From Coccinella septempunctata (lineage: Eukaryota > Arthropoda > Insecta > Coleoptera > Coccinellidae): DNA of 64,000 nt. Location: the NCBI RefSeq assembly GCF_907165205.1, contig NC_058196.1, forward strand, positions 12,752,501 through 12,816,500, given 5' to 3'. The notes beneath the pieces were generated by a model. It saw only the letters and a list, made by a program, of their open reading frames with translations, ran no database searches and was not told the DNA's origin. Position 1 is the stretch's first letter. Each line of letters opens with the position of its first letter. The position numbers and the translations under genes were made by a program. Positions 1-11,418 of this stretch are shown here, piece by piece.

Positions 1-1084
1 GGGTATTTTGAAATGCTAAAAAATATCTTCAATGAATTCAACATTTTTCGTTTTGCTTGAAGCACAAGATTTATGTATCTGAACATGACTATCTATAGCA
101 AAGGTTAACTATAAAATTCCAATTGTTTATCTAAGGTTTTCCTCTTGAAACATACAAAATTGTTGAAATTTCAATTAACTTAAAGTAGGTTCATTTCATG
201 ACTTCGAGTCGTTTTTTAATGAATTTTGATACTAGCAGTTTGGATGACGATAATTTATATGATTGATAAAAAAATGTTCATTAGTGGAAAAATAATTTCT
301 TAGTGTTATCGACTGTTATAGGTATGATTCACCCAAAAAACACCCATTTCTTATAACTTCATGATAGAAGATTGAAATCTAGACAAGTTCCATTTCATTC
401 ATGCCTATATAAATTGAGAATTCATTTTCAACCTGATAAGAATAAATCCAATGTCTTGTTCATGACGTCGAATAGGGAACATAATAATATTGTTCCAATA
501 AGTATCGGGTCAACTTCAAAGAAGCGAGCGTTCGCTTTTTCTACCTGCTACTGGAATTCAGATCTCGGTTCCTTCTTGCATCAATTACTCATCCCTTTGC
601 TGGTGCGCTTTGTTCAGTGTTGCCAGAACCAAATATTACCGCATTTTTAGGCTTACTGTGAATGCATACCAAAGTTTGAATAGATTTGTGTAACATAATT
701 TTATGAAATGATTATGAGAGTGTTGCTTCTTGATTCATATAGAACTACTAATGTCTTTGATTTTACTGCTTTATTTTTTTCAAACTGCAATGTGTCTAAA
801 ATATATAGGACTATAATTAAAAACAGCAGTAAGCCCAAAATGAAAAACGTACTAACGTACTTTTCTACAAACTAACTGATATGAATGATTCGAGGAATTG
901 AAAATTTGATTTTCGAAAAAAAATTGTGTTGAATTTTGATAGGTTAGTTTGCGCTGATTTGCGCCCTTGAAACTTTGCGTAGAATTCATGGAGTAATCTG
1001 ATTATGAATGAAAAAACTGGGCACTGCATTCAATGAACGAAAGTTGAAATCATTTCCAGCAAACGAATCTGAAGTTTTTTTCTA
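1..1084. other. AT-rich non-coding stretch
   Basis: No gene, RNA or recognisable repeat seen. The 92-codon open frame at 372-650 has no recognisable domain and no splice or promoter context, so it is treated as chance. Confidence 0.5.
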
Positions 1085-1440
1085 ACGTTCCCGACATATT
1101 GAATTTTGAAAATTAGGGGATGGAACTGCACCGCTTGGATCCTCAAGTTAAAGAAATTTCCAGCGATGTTCACAACCATATAACAATTCTACATGCCCAG
1201 TCTCATTATGCGAAGTTGATTAATTCGAAGATATAAATTTTTGAAAATTGGGCGATGGAAATTCATCCCCTGGATCCCATTACATTCAACGAACGTTCAC
1301 ATCAATATAATTTTTTTACTAGCCCAATCTCATTGTAGTGTTCTAGAGATATTGAATTTTGAAAATTAAAGGTTGGAAACTTATCCCGCATTCTAGGGAA
1401 AGTTAATGAAATTCTCTTCAATCAATCAATTTGATATAAA
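1085..1440 (+). repeat. Degenerate tandem repeat, about 3 units of 115-135 bp
   Basis: Three diverged units each contain a GATATTGAATTTTGAAAATT-like word followed by a GG(A/T)TGGAA word and a TGGATCC- or CTAGGG-like box. The words recur near 1095, 1230 and 1346. Units differ by many substitutions, so this is an old array. No coding potential is apparent and no family is recognised. Confidence 0.5.
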
Positions 1441-1715
1441 TGTTCTGCATAGAAAGTTTGTTATTGTGATTACTTTTCCAAATCATTCCTATAATCAACC
1501 CTCGTTTTCATTGTTTAATAGAAATCCAAGCGAATCTGAGAACTCTTTGTTCATTATTAATGAGAACCTAGGCTGGTTCTCATTAATAATGAACAAATTT
1601 CAGTGAGCCACTGAAAACCTCGAAAAGGTATGCTAAGTTCACACTCGTCAAGAATCATTCAGAAAAACATAGGTCCATATTATATAAAAACAAATTATAT
1701 CTTTCCATTTTTTCG

Positions 1716-1860
1716 AAAGTCCTCGAAAAGACGTCCCATTTGAGGACCGTCCCCAAAAGAGCCAATCCTTGCATTGGCAATTTGAGGACCGTCCTCAAAT
1801 GGGCCAAATGTCCCCGAATGGACCAATTCATGCTCTGAAATGTCCCCGAAAAGACCGATT

Positions 1861-1862
<2 letters not shown>
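1716..1862 (+). repeat. Short GAGGACCGTCC / TGTCCCCGAA repeat cluster
   Basis: About 145 bp contain several variants of GAGGACCGTCC and GTCCCCGAAAAGACC in both orientations, next to a TA microsatellite. The higher GC content and internal symmetry set it apart from its surroundings. It may be the edge of a transposable element; no family is recognised. Confidence 0.4.

Positions 1863-1863
<1 letters not shown>

Positions 1864-1934
<71 letters not shown>
1864..1934 (+). repeat. (TA)n microsatellite
   Basis: Uninterrupted AT dinucleotide run of about 70 bp. Open frames on both strands here that encode Tyr-Ile repeats are artefacts of the run. Confidence 0.97.
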
Positions 1935-1939
<5 letters not shown>

Positions 1940-3955
1940 CATACCTATTAATACGAAACACGTTGGAATAATAACATATATAGAGAAAAAATAAAAATAT
2001 AATTTGATATCATACATATATAGTCAAAATATTGGATATCCCATTATTTAATATTAATTGTGGATTAATTGATTAATAACTCTTAATTCAATTTTATTTT
2101 CATTTGTCTCCTAGATGTACTGTAATGAAAATTGAGCTAAATATTGAAGAAATTCATGTGTTCAATTGATTCACTGAAGAAAAATCACGTTAGTGTAGGT
2201 ACATCATGATTCTTGGCATCGTTTCTTATTGCAAACGATAAAAAAAATCCAGAATATTCGCCCTTATTATTGAGGTATTCAATTTGCAGTTTGAGTAACA
2301 TCAATTCATTGTGTTGAATACTCAAAGTTAATATGTATTTGTTCGATATTTTTTGTGTTTGCAAAACTCAAAACGCTGTGGGGATTTCAATTATACTTCT
2401 TCAAAATCAGAATTGATTCAGATTTCAATTATATGATAAAATTGGAAAAATATGATTCACCTAATAATTTTATTCCTCCGTTATTTGTGAATCGGAAAAA
2501 GTGTCGTCGAAATGCATATGTATTTCGACAAGCATATTGGAACATTGAGAGAGGAGCAATATAATTATTCTCTTTCTTCATCTCTAATGGGTTGATATCC
2601 GCTTCCCTTTCTAGTTTATTGCTCACAACTCTCCACCTCTATCTTTTGTGTTTGCCGCCTTGGTATCCCTGCCGATTTCGGTAGACCAGATGTTCTGAAT
2701 GAACTCGAAATGGAAAATTACCAAGATAAAAACTATCCCATACGTCCCTAAATTGACACATTTTTGTTCATTGCACTACATCGAAAAAAAATAGAAAAGA
2801 ATTATGTTCAATCCGTATGAAATATACCCACATAGTCCACACTAAAAAATGTATCTACATTTTTAAGGATGAACAAAACAGGAAATCAGATTTTTTTTCA
2901 TTTGCGTCTCGCCAAAAGTAATAATAAAATACAGCATTCCGTTTGTATTGATCCATTTACTGCATAATAACTTGAGGTTTATTATTATTACAGTATTGGA
3001 TATTGAACCTTGTAAGAATTATTAACTGAATCAAACAGTATGTATACACTGCTTTATTTTATTTCTATCATCAAGAAAACATCAGAAGGCTTGAGAAATT
3101 ATCATATTCAACCTCCAAATTTTGAAATGTAGATTTGTTGCAGCGACATTATTTTTTTAAGGATGTTATGCTACTGTGACTGCAAGCAATTTTCCTCAAT
3201 TTTATATTTATCTTCAAAAGTGTCCTGATGTAAAAATTAATTCACATCAATACACAATACACAAAGTGTTTGAAACTTTAGCCATTGATATTAATAAATT
3301 TGTCCCAAATACATGCCCTCTCTTTTTTTTAAGAGGTCCAGAAATTAGGTGAATAAGATTATTGGTTCAACCTGGAGAAGAACTATATGAGAAAAAAAAT
3401 ATTGTTTTAAATTTTATGCTAATATATTTTCGAAACTTCTTCATTCGACTGAAGCTAACTAGTGGGAAAGTTGTATTCGGATTTCCAATTTTGTAAATGA
3501 AATTATAAAATATTGACATACTGGGTCTTTAGACTATAAATGTAATTATCAATTTTTTTGAGGCCAGACCTGGAATACGGCTTTCTCATTATGCTGATCG
3601 ACAACACTCCGAACAAATTTTACAAAAATGTGTAGGGTTGTTCATAAATAATGATTAATTGAAAAAATTAGGGAAATCGATAAATCAGCCTGCATATTGG
3701 TAATGAAGAATGATAGATCTATGAAATATGGGTTATTTAGGAGCATTTCGGTTTCCTCCATCTATCCGCATTTCCCAATTAATCTCTCTGTATATAGATA
3801 TATTCTTTTGATAATGATTAATAAGACAATACTATTTACCTAGTTCAATAAAAACAAATAAAAAAATATTATAATTTTGTTATGTATTTCGCATTTCTGA
3901 ATGATTTCAATAATCGACACATCGGTAGAATTCTTACCAAATCAGAATATCTTTT
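1935..3955. other. AT-rich non-coding stretch
   Basis: No gene or RNA recognised. The 65- to 69-codon open frames at 2355-2626 overlap on opposite strands and show no domain. Confidence 0.5.
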
Positions 3956-5788
3956 CGTTTCAACAATATACATAGTCAAATGAATAGTAATGTATAGCAT
4001 ACATCCGAATATTCTCTCCAAAATATTATTGAATATGGACAGAAGGTGATCACTACGAAAAAGGCATTTTTTAACAAGAAATATATTCTGCATTTTACAT
4101 TCGTTTTCCGAAACAAATGGTATGGAGATCATTTCGGTAATCTCGGAGGTGGTGAAATTTTGTTCATTCATTAAAACAAAATCGAATTTTTTTTTCATCA
4201 TATGCCCGATCATTTGAAATTCAAATATTTAGATATGAGTTCTTCATATATGTCAATCAAATTGTCTTGAGGAAATTTCAAATTGGAATCCGAACTGATC
4301 TATATCCAAGTTGTCTCTGGTGCAATAAAAACTTGAAGTCAACATGGATACAACTGCATAATTTTAATCGATAATGACAAGGTCACAACTAGGTCCCAGT
4401 AATTTTCTTTTGGGCTATGTTTATTTTACTACGCCATTCCCCACAATACGGTCCCAATAAGTATCGCTGCATATACTTCTGTCGATCACCATATGTTACG
4501 CAACATTATACAGAACAGAAATATCGATATAATTTCGTTTCAACAATATACATAGTCAAATGAATGGTAATGTATAGCATACATTCGACTATTCTCTCCA
4601 AAATATTATTGAATATGGATATAAAGTTATCACTACGAAAAAAGCATTTTTCAACAAGAAATACATTCTGTGTTTTACATTCGTTTTTCGAAACAAATGG
4701 TATGGAGACCATTTGGGTTATCTCGGAGGCGGTGAAATTTTTAAAAACAAAAACAATTTTTTTCCATATGCTCGATCATTTGAAATTCAAATATACAGAT
4801 ATAAGTTCTTCATTTATGTCAATCAAATTGTCTTGAGGAAATTTTAAATTGCAATCTGAACTGATATTCCTTATCCAAGTTTTCTCTGGTTCAATAAAAA
4901 CTTGAATTCAACATTAATACAACTGCAGAATTTTAATCGATAATGACAAGGTCATAACTAGGTCCCAGTAATTATCTTTTGGGCTATGTTTATTTTACTA
5001 CGCCATTCCCCACAATACGGTCCCAATAAGTATCGCTGCATATTTTTCTATCGATCCCCATACATATACAGAACAGAAATATCGGTATAATTTCGTTTCA
5101 ACAATATACATAGTCAAATGAATGGTAATGTATAGCATACATCCGAATATTCTCTCCAAAATATTATTGACTATGGACATAAAGTTATCACTACGAAAAA
5201 AGCATTTCTCAATAAGAAATACATTCTGTGTTTTACGTTCGTTTTCCGAAACAAATGGTATGGAAACCATTTCGGTTATCGCGGAGGCGGTGAAATTTTT
5301 TTCGTTCATTAAAACAAAAACAATTTTTTTCTTTTTTCCATATGCTCGATTATTTGAAATTCAAATATACAGATATAAGTTCTTCATTTATGTCAATCAA
5401 ATTGTCTTGGGGAAATTTTGAATTGCAATCTGAACTAATTTTCTATATCCAAGTTTTCTCTAGTTCAATAAAAACTTGAATTCAACATGAATACAACTGC
5501 AGAATTTCAATCGATAATGACAAGGTCACAACGAGGTACCAGTAATTATCTTTTGGGCTATGTTTATTTTACTACGCCATTCCCCACAATACGGTCCCAA
5601 TAAGTATCGCTGCATATACTTCTGTCGGTCCCCATATGTTACGCAACATATACAGAACAGAAACACGATATAATTTCTTTTCCACAATATACATAGACAA
5701 ATGAATAGTAATGTACACCTCCAAATCAAAATGTATATCAATATATACGGTCCATACGTTATATACATTCGGTCCCCATATGTCCCGC

Positions 5789-5790
<2 letters not shown>
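3956..5790 (+). repeat. Tandem array of about 570-bp units (3 full, 1 partial)
   Basis: The block CGTTTCAACAATATACATAG recurs at about 3956, 4536 and 5094 and, altered, at about 5677, giving periods near 580, 558 and 580 bp. Each unit also holds an ACTACGCCATTCCCCAC box, the word GGTCCCAATAAGTATCGC and a GTCTTGAGGAAATTT-like word. A minus-strand frame of roughly 70-100 codons recurs in each unit (for example 4998-5309), but its ends differ between units and no domain is seen, so conservation of the DNA unit explains it. The array ends directly in a TA microsatellite. Confidence 0.85.

Positions 5791-5791
<1 letters not shown>

Positions 5792-5859
<68 letters not shown>
5792..5859 (+). repeat. 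(TA)n microsatellite
   Basis: Pure TA run that joins the 570-bp tandem array to the inverted-repeat element starting at 5860. Confidence 0.97.
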
Positions 5860-5862
<3 letters not shown>

Positions 5863-6280
5863 ATCTGATTAACGGGATTGTTGGAAATGAAAGGGCTGAT
5901 TCTGAATACTACATTTATTCCTAGTCGACGTTTCGGATCTTTACAGATCCTTCATTTCTAAGGAAATTGTTTGATGGATGAGTTTGTTAGATGAAAAAAA
6001 GTTTTTGAAGATAAATTTAAGTATTGTTGTGTATGCATTGTTCATCTCGGAGAACTTCTTGAGTGCCTTTTGATGTACGTCTTTCCAACTGCTTCAGAGA
6101 AACTCAACTATTCGGTAATGTGTGCCCATTTCAATCAACCAATGAATGTTAATGTGACTTCGTAATTTTGTTTTTAGAGTCCTGATGAAGGATCTGTAAA
6201 GATCCGAAACGTCGACTAGGAATAAATGTAGTATTCAGAATCAGCCCTTTCATTTCCAACAATCCCGTTAATCAGATTAC
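5860..6280. mobile_element. Snap-back element with perfect 96-bp inverted arms
   Basis: Bases 5860-5955 are the exact reverse complement of 6185-6280 by eye, with a 229-bp spacer. The arms include CGACGTTTCGG and a hairpin GGATCT-GTAA-AGATCC. The right arm continues into CTGATGA and so forms a hammerhead-like motif (6182-6213); the left arm loses identity inside that word. The layout resembles inverted PLE terminal repeats, so this is probably a short non-autonomous PLE derivative. TA microsatellites flank both sides. No coding sequence is seen in the spacer. Perfect arm identity suggests recent formation or gene conversion. Confidence 0.8.
6182..6213 (+). ncRNA. Hammerhead-ribozyme-like motif
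   Basis: CTGATGA at 6182-6188, one extra A, stem II GGATCT/AGATCC closed by GTAA, then GAAAC and GTC at 6211-6213. The bases before the core (AGTC, 6178-6181) pair with GACT after the expected cleavage site (6214-6217), giving a 4-bp stem I. Stem III would be only ACGT, which is self-complementary, so a dimer is needed for a stable fold. The type I hammerhead core is C-U-G-A-N-G-A ... G-A-A-A ... U-H; the single base between A9 and stem II departs from that consensus. Activity is unknown. Confidence 0.65.
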
Positions 6281-6311
6281 ATCATTATAGTTTGGAGTGA
6301 ATTTTGATATT

Positions 6312-6317
6312 TATATA

Positions 6318-6379
<62 letters not shown>
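6312..6379 (+). repeat. (TA)n microsatellite
   Basis: TA run with one TG interruption near 6323, about 30 bp beyond the snap-back element. Confidence 0.95.
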
Positions 6380-6382
<3 letters not shown>

Positions 6383-7639
6383 AAAAAGCTATTATTATAA
6401 AATGGAGATTTGGTGAATTGACCTTGTTTGAGGCGAATAAGTTTAAATGAATTTTCCAATTTTGGTTTTGAATTTATTCAAACCACGGGTGATGCGGTTG
6501 TAGAAATGCACTATGTAGACTGCATTCTAACACGTTTAAAAAAAAAAAGAAGAAGTTTTTTATTTGTTTACCTATTTATGCAAATTATATCATTTGATTG
6601 AGGTTGTAATAATAAGCCTTTATTCTCCAACAGGTTTTAAACCCAATTACAGGAAAAACAAAATGAAAAATACTATAAAGAACACAACAGCACATAGTCA
6701 TGCTTGACACAGCTATAAATCGAAAAACTCAAATATTACAGAATTGAATTTAGCAAATATCCAATTCTACATAAACTTGGAGCAATTTATAAAGAGGGTC
6801 ATAATTAATGTCACACCTTAGCTATCTTATTATAAATACTACACATGTAGTGAATTGGTGACTTTAAATTCAAATTGGTTTTTCCCGCTCTCATATAAAA
6901 CAAGAAATTGTTTCTGCCCTCTAAGCGTGGAACAAGAATTTGTAACTCGTCTTATAATGGTGGACAATCCACCCTGTTATTTAAAAGTTCATTAATGAAA
7001 CTCAATGCTAGCATACCCCTTCTAAACTTCTGCCCTTAAATCTGCTGAGTAGTAAGTTATGATCATATCATACTGTGAATGTTTACAGTAGCTTTTGGTG
7101 TAAGGACAAATTATGGAGAAGCGACAGATGCCGAAATCATAAAAGTTTCCCATACGGATATGGTTGGATGACTTCAGATGCTGGACGGAATTAAAAGTGA
7201 GTTTTATAATTTTTTCATATCCTGAGATTTTTTGCTTTTCTTCAGTTCAATTCAGAATGAATTTTGTGTTTATTTTTATGACTACTTGCTGTGCGAGTTG
7301 CTGTCTAATATGAGAATCTGCACTAAAATATTTCTCGTGATGTGAATTTTAACACGGCTTTTATTGTTTTGCAAAAAATGCCCTCACTTTATAGAGTGTG
7401 AGAGTCTAACTTCAAACAAATTCTCCGAAAAGGGACAGGTTGTTTGTTGTAAATATAACAAGTTGATTAGTATTTTCAATTTGCGCTTTCTTAAGTGAAG
7501 GAATTTTACACAATAATTTGATACCTTATCGAAAATTCGATAATTACCCCAATTCTTGGTAGAAGAACTTTCATCACCCTAAATTGACAAAATATAAAAC
7601 TTTCTGTTTCTGAAAAATCATAAGAATATATATTCATTC
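6380..7639. other. AT-rich non-coding stretch
   Basis: No gene, RNA or repeat recognised. Confidence 0.5.
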
Positions 7640-8315
7640 CAGGAATGCCAGTAGTCGACGACAATTTCCGTTTCAATTATCCCAAAATATCTCGCGAGAT
7701 CTTTGCACAATATTTAGCAATGAACTTAATAAAATACAAATCAATTTGGTATCACTCTGAAGATATATGTTCAAAGTATCACTTAATTCTTCAGGAACAT
7801 GTATTTTATGAAGATATTCAGCTATACCCTGGCGAAATATTGTTCAATATATTTTCTCGCATATTGCAGAAATATTTCACGTCAGATAATATAATATAAT
7901 TCAAAACATTTATTGAATTTTCATGGAAATATTTCCCATTATTGCATATAAATCTTCCAAAAATATTTTTCGAAAGATTCCAGCAGCTTCACACAAACGT
8001 CACAGAAATATATTTCGTAACATTTCAGACCCTCTCGTTGGAAGATTGCGGAAATCTCTTCTGAAGATTTCAAGAAACATTTTCTTCAACAAGAAGAAAT
8101 CTTGCGTAAATATTCCATGTTATATTACTATGATGGTTAGAAGAGATTTCACACAATGTTGTGGAAAATATTGCAAAAATGTATATGAAATATTTCAATG
8201 TGAGGAAAAGTCGGACATACCTTTATTTCATGAATATTTCAACGAAAGATTCATTAAATATTCAAAACCTTGTGTACACATATTTCATAAATATTATACT
8301 TGACAAATATCCCAT
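7640..8315 (+). repeat. Region rich in GAAATATTTC-like words
   Basis: The word AATATTTC, or a close variant such as AAATATTCC or GAATATTTC, occurs more than ten times at irregular spacings of about 20-60 bp, often as the palindrome GAAATATTTC (for example near 7869, 7925 and 8188). This leaves two open frames (7645-7899 and 7923-8303) because few stops arise. Neither shows a domain, so a degenerate satellite-like repeat is more likely than a gene. Confidence 0.4.
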
Positions 8316-8492
8316 GCTATCTGGGGCAACTATAATACTATTTAAAGTAAAAGGCACGTTTCCGAAATATCAATTACTTTGTAAGTGTGTATCAGAAAAA
8401 ATTCGAATTCATTAAGTTCATCTATTTCATCCCTATCATAGAATAAGGTTAATTAAAAGCTTCTTCAAATTATCAAATCATTCTTGGCAATA

Positions 8493-9167
8493 CAGGGTCT
8501 TTCACGAGGAACCTGACCCATATTTATACGCGAAACTACTGAACGTATTTTCATGAAATTCAGCACTTATAAGTATTTCACGATGCTGATGAAATCTACA
8601 ATATTTTCAAGGCATGAGCACCTCCGGTTTTTCCGGAAATGACGTCAACTTCCGTTTTTGAAATTAGAACACCATTTTTTTATTGCAGAAATAGATTCCT
8701 TAGAAAATTTCAAGTTATTTTGATGTAACAGTTTTCAGTTTTGGTTGGAAAATTCTCTCTGAGCGGGAAAATTCGAAAGGAAAATCGAAAATAGAGCTCC
8801 GCTGAAACAAGAATAACTTCGAGGTTTTTGGATGGAAAATTTTCATTTTTGAGATTTTTCAAGATATAAGATTGATGTATCCACTTTAAAAATCGAAATC
8901 GCGATTCATGATACAGGGGGTGAAAAAATCACTTTCAAAGTTAGGGATGACAAAATAGTGAAAAATCAATTTTTTCGAAAGAAACCCATTTTTTTATAGC
9001 AGATATTGAATCTACGTTAAAAAATAATGTGAGTGTATGCATCACATTGCCCTAAAGTGGATATTTTCTGAGTTATTCACAAAAAACTGTTTTTCGTCTT
9101 GAATTTTCAGCTATTTCTTTTTCCTTCACGCCAAAAAGATGAAATTTTCAGGAACTGTTACTTAAAC
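8493..9167 (+). repeat. Left terminal inverted repeat of the 8493-11416 transposon
   Basis: Matches 10739-11416 in reverse complement from the CAGGGT end inward to GGAACTGTTA near 9153. It includes a CATGAGCACCTCCGGTTTTT-like block that recurs inverted near 11280. Confidence 0.85.
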
Positions 9168-9480
9168 CATGTTTTAGATTTTACTACCCTTATATGCAAG
9201 AGAAAAAAAGTTACAGGTTGTTCCTAAATAGATGGCGAATTTTGATTCGAATTTATATCGGAAACCTCTTTATTTCAACTAATCGGCCATCGGTTTTCTC
9301 CTCAGTGATAAATAAATAATTCCTTATGAACCATATGCAAAAACTTACCATGTTTTACATTCTTTTTTTTTAATGATAGATATCATTAATTACATCTGCC
9401 AAATTCCTCTTTATTCAGTAGCATTTTGAGTTTACTAGTAATTTGGTGATAATTCGTACTAAGTTATCAAATCTCTCACT

Positions 9481-10653
9481 ATGCCTACTTTTACCAATGA
9501 AGATTATTTAAATCTCATTCTACTTCATGGAGAATGTAATAAAGTTGTAGATAGAACGATTCGACTGTTCATTGAGAGGTTTCCTGACCGACCCAGACCA
9601 ACGAGAGATACCATTAACAGAACCATGACAAACTTGAGAAATGTTGGATCTTTCGTTAAGAAAACTATACACAGAGAAAAAAGTGTAGTAGAAGATGAGA
9701 ACAACGAAAGTACAGTTCTTGCATATTTTCGTGTGAATCCTCAAAATTCTCTCAGAAATGCCGAGATTGATCTGGGATTATCTCAATCGAGTGTTTGGAG
9801 AATATTAAAAAAACATGAAATGCACCCATATAAATTCAATAGGGTACAGCATTTGAAGGAAACTGATTTCGTCAGAAGAACAGAGTTTTGCGAAGCTATG
9901 ATGATTCGATTTCGAGAGAATGAAAACATTTTGGACTGTATAATTTGGACAGATGAATCTGAATTCACAAAGAATGGTTCTTTCAATAGGCATTACAGTC
10001 ATTATTGGGATGAAGAGAACAACCACCACTTCAGACAATGGAACTTTCAAGAGACCTGGAGTTTCAATGTTTTTTGAGCCATCAAAAATAATGCGATTCT
10101 CGATGTTCACATTTATGATGGGACTTTAACTGGTAAGATAGAACACTACACATGTTTGCATTATTTAAAAAATGTTCTCCCTTAGGAGATAGATATTCTG
10201 ACATATTGACTCAAATAATTGAGCGCGCTAGTACAGAACCATAATGACTTATGGTATCAACAAGATGGCGCGCCTCCACACAATTCACTCAATATGTCAA
10301 ATATCCTCTACAGGCTATTTGAAGATCGATGGTTGGCGAACATTGGTCCACATTTTTGGCCACCACGTTCTCCCGATTTAACTCCTTTAGACTATTATGT
10401 TTGAGATAGGATAAAAAATATTGTCTACTCAACCCCCCTGACTGATAAAGAGGACTGCATAGAACGAGTCAGAAATGCGTTCAGGTTTGTTAAGATTTTT
10501 AGATTCATAGTTTCGAAACTCAATTTGGTTTTTAAACACTTTTGCAGATCTCTTTCTCCCGATGAAATAAGAAGAGCAACGCACGAAGCATTTTTGAGAC
10601 GTATAAATAAATGTCTAGAAATTAACGGTCGAAACTTTGAGCATCTTCCCTAG
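9481..10653 (+). pseudogene. DD41D-type Tc1/mariner transposase, inactivated
   Basis: Transposase of the IS630/Tc1/mariner superfamily, which cuts and pastes DNA using a DDD/E triad. The first 198 codons (9481-10077) hold an N-terminal helix-turn-helix region starting MPTFTNEDYLNL, a second one near QSSVWRILKKH, and the first catalytic motif WTDESEF. Coding resemblance continues past a TGA (10075-10077, where the family has Trp) and frameshifts near 10180 to WYQQDGAPPH (second Asp) and WPPRSPDLTPLDYY (third Asp). By count 41 residues separate the last two Asp, which fits the DD41D group (rosa/Visitor-like). A second TGA replaces Trp after DYYV (10402-10404). The C terminus continues to a TAG at 10651-10653. 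At least two nonsense changes plus frameshifts make it non-functional. Confidence 0.88.
10485..10547 (+). other. Probable 63-nt intron in the transposase
   Basis: TTCAG|GTTTGTTAAG at the left and CACTTTTGCAG|ATCTC at the right are good splice sites. Removing the segment restores a family-like junction (…NAFRSLSPDEI…). The segment is 63 nt and has no stop in frame, so retention would add 21 residues without truncation. It is inferred from the protein alignment pattern, not from transcripts. Confidence 0.55.
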
Positions 10654-10738
10654 TTATAACAGCGAGAGTTTGCCATGGTTCTCCTAATAGTAACTCGGTA
10701 AGACGGTTTCAAGAAGGGGTGAAAAATCTACAGCTGGG

Positions 10739-11416
10739 TTCAAATAACAGTTCCTGAAAATTTCATCTTTTTGGCGTGAAGAGAAAAGAAATAGCTGAAA
10801 ATTCAAGACGAAAAACAGTTTTTTATGAATAACTCAGAAAATATCCACTTTAGGGCGAGAGTGTGATTCAACACTCACATTATTTTTTAACGAAGATTCA
10901 ATATCTGCCATAAAGAAATAGGGTTCTAATTTGAAAAAATTGATTTTTCACGATTTTGTCATCACTTACTTTGAAAGCGATTTTTTCACCCCCTGTATCA
11001 TGAATCGCGATTTCGATTTCTAAAGTGGATACATCAATCTTATATCTTGAAAAATCTCAAAAATGAAAATTTTCCATCCAAAAACCTCGAAGTTATTCTT
11101 GTTTCAGCGGAGCTCTATTTTCGATTTTTTTTTCGAATTTTCCCTCTCAGAGAGAATTTTCCAACCAAAACTGAAAAATGTTACATCAAAATAACTTGAA
11201 ATTTTCTAAGGAATCTATTTCTGCAATAAAAAAATGGTGTTCTAATTTTGAAAACGGAAGTTGACGTCATCTCCGGAAAAACCGGAGGTGCTCATGCCTT
11301 GAAAATATTTTAGATTTCATCAGCATCGTGAAATACTTATAAGTGCTGAATTTCATGAAAATACGTTCAGTAGTTTAATGTATAAATATGGGTGAGGTTC
11401 CTCGTGAAAGACCCTG
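10739..11416 (-). repeat. Right terminal inverted repeat of the 8493-11416 transposon
   Basis: Reverse complement of 8493-9167 with scattered mismatches, ending in ACCCTG followed by TA. Confidence 0.85.
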
Positions 11417-11418
11417 TA

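Larger units (their letters stand above)
8493..11416 (+). mobile_element. Tc1/mariner-superfamily transposon with long TIRs
   Basis: The ends are CAGGGTCTTTCACGAGG and its complement, each preceded by TA (8491-8492; 11417-11418), the expected target-site duplication. The terminal inverted repeats are about 675 bp (8493-9167 and 10739-11416) and differ at scattered positions. The single gene inside is a decayed transposase. The ends match the CAGGGT-type ends of several MITEs in this window. The copy cannot encode active transposase but could have been mobilised in trans. Confidence 0.9.

Noticed and set aside
1655..2017. 120-codon frame with a long Tyr-Ile run
   Set aside because: Product of the TA microsatellite; the mirrored frame on the plus strand shows the same.
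3869..5309. Repeated minus-strand open frames in the 570-bp array (NECKxQN…FRSD… peptides)
   Set aside because: They recur because the DNA unit recurs. Ends differ between units, frames on the other strand are equally open, and no domain or start context is seen.
7645..8415. Three adjacent open frames
   Set aside because: Explained by repeated AATATTTC words; no motif, and the frames overlap out of phase.
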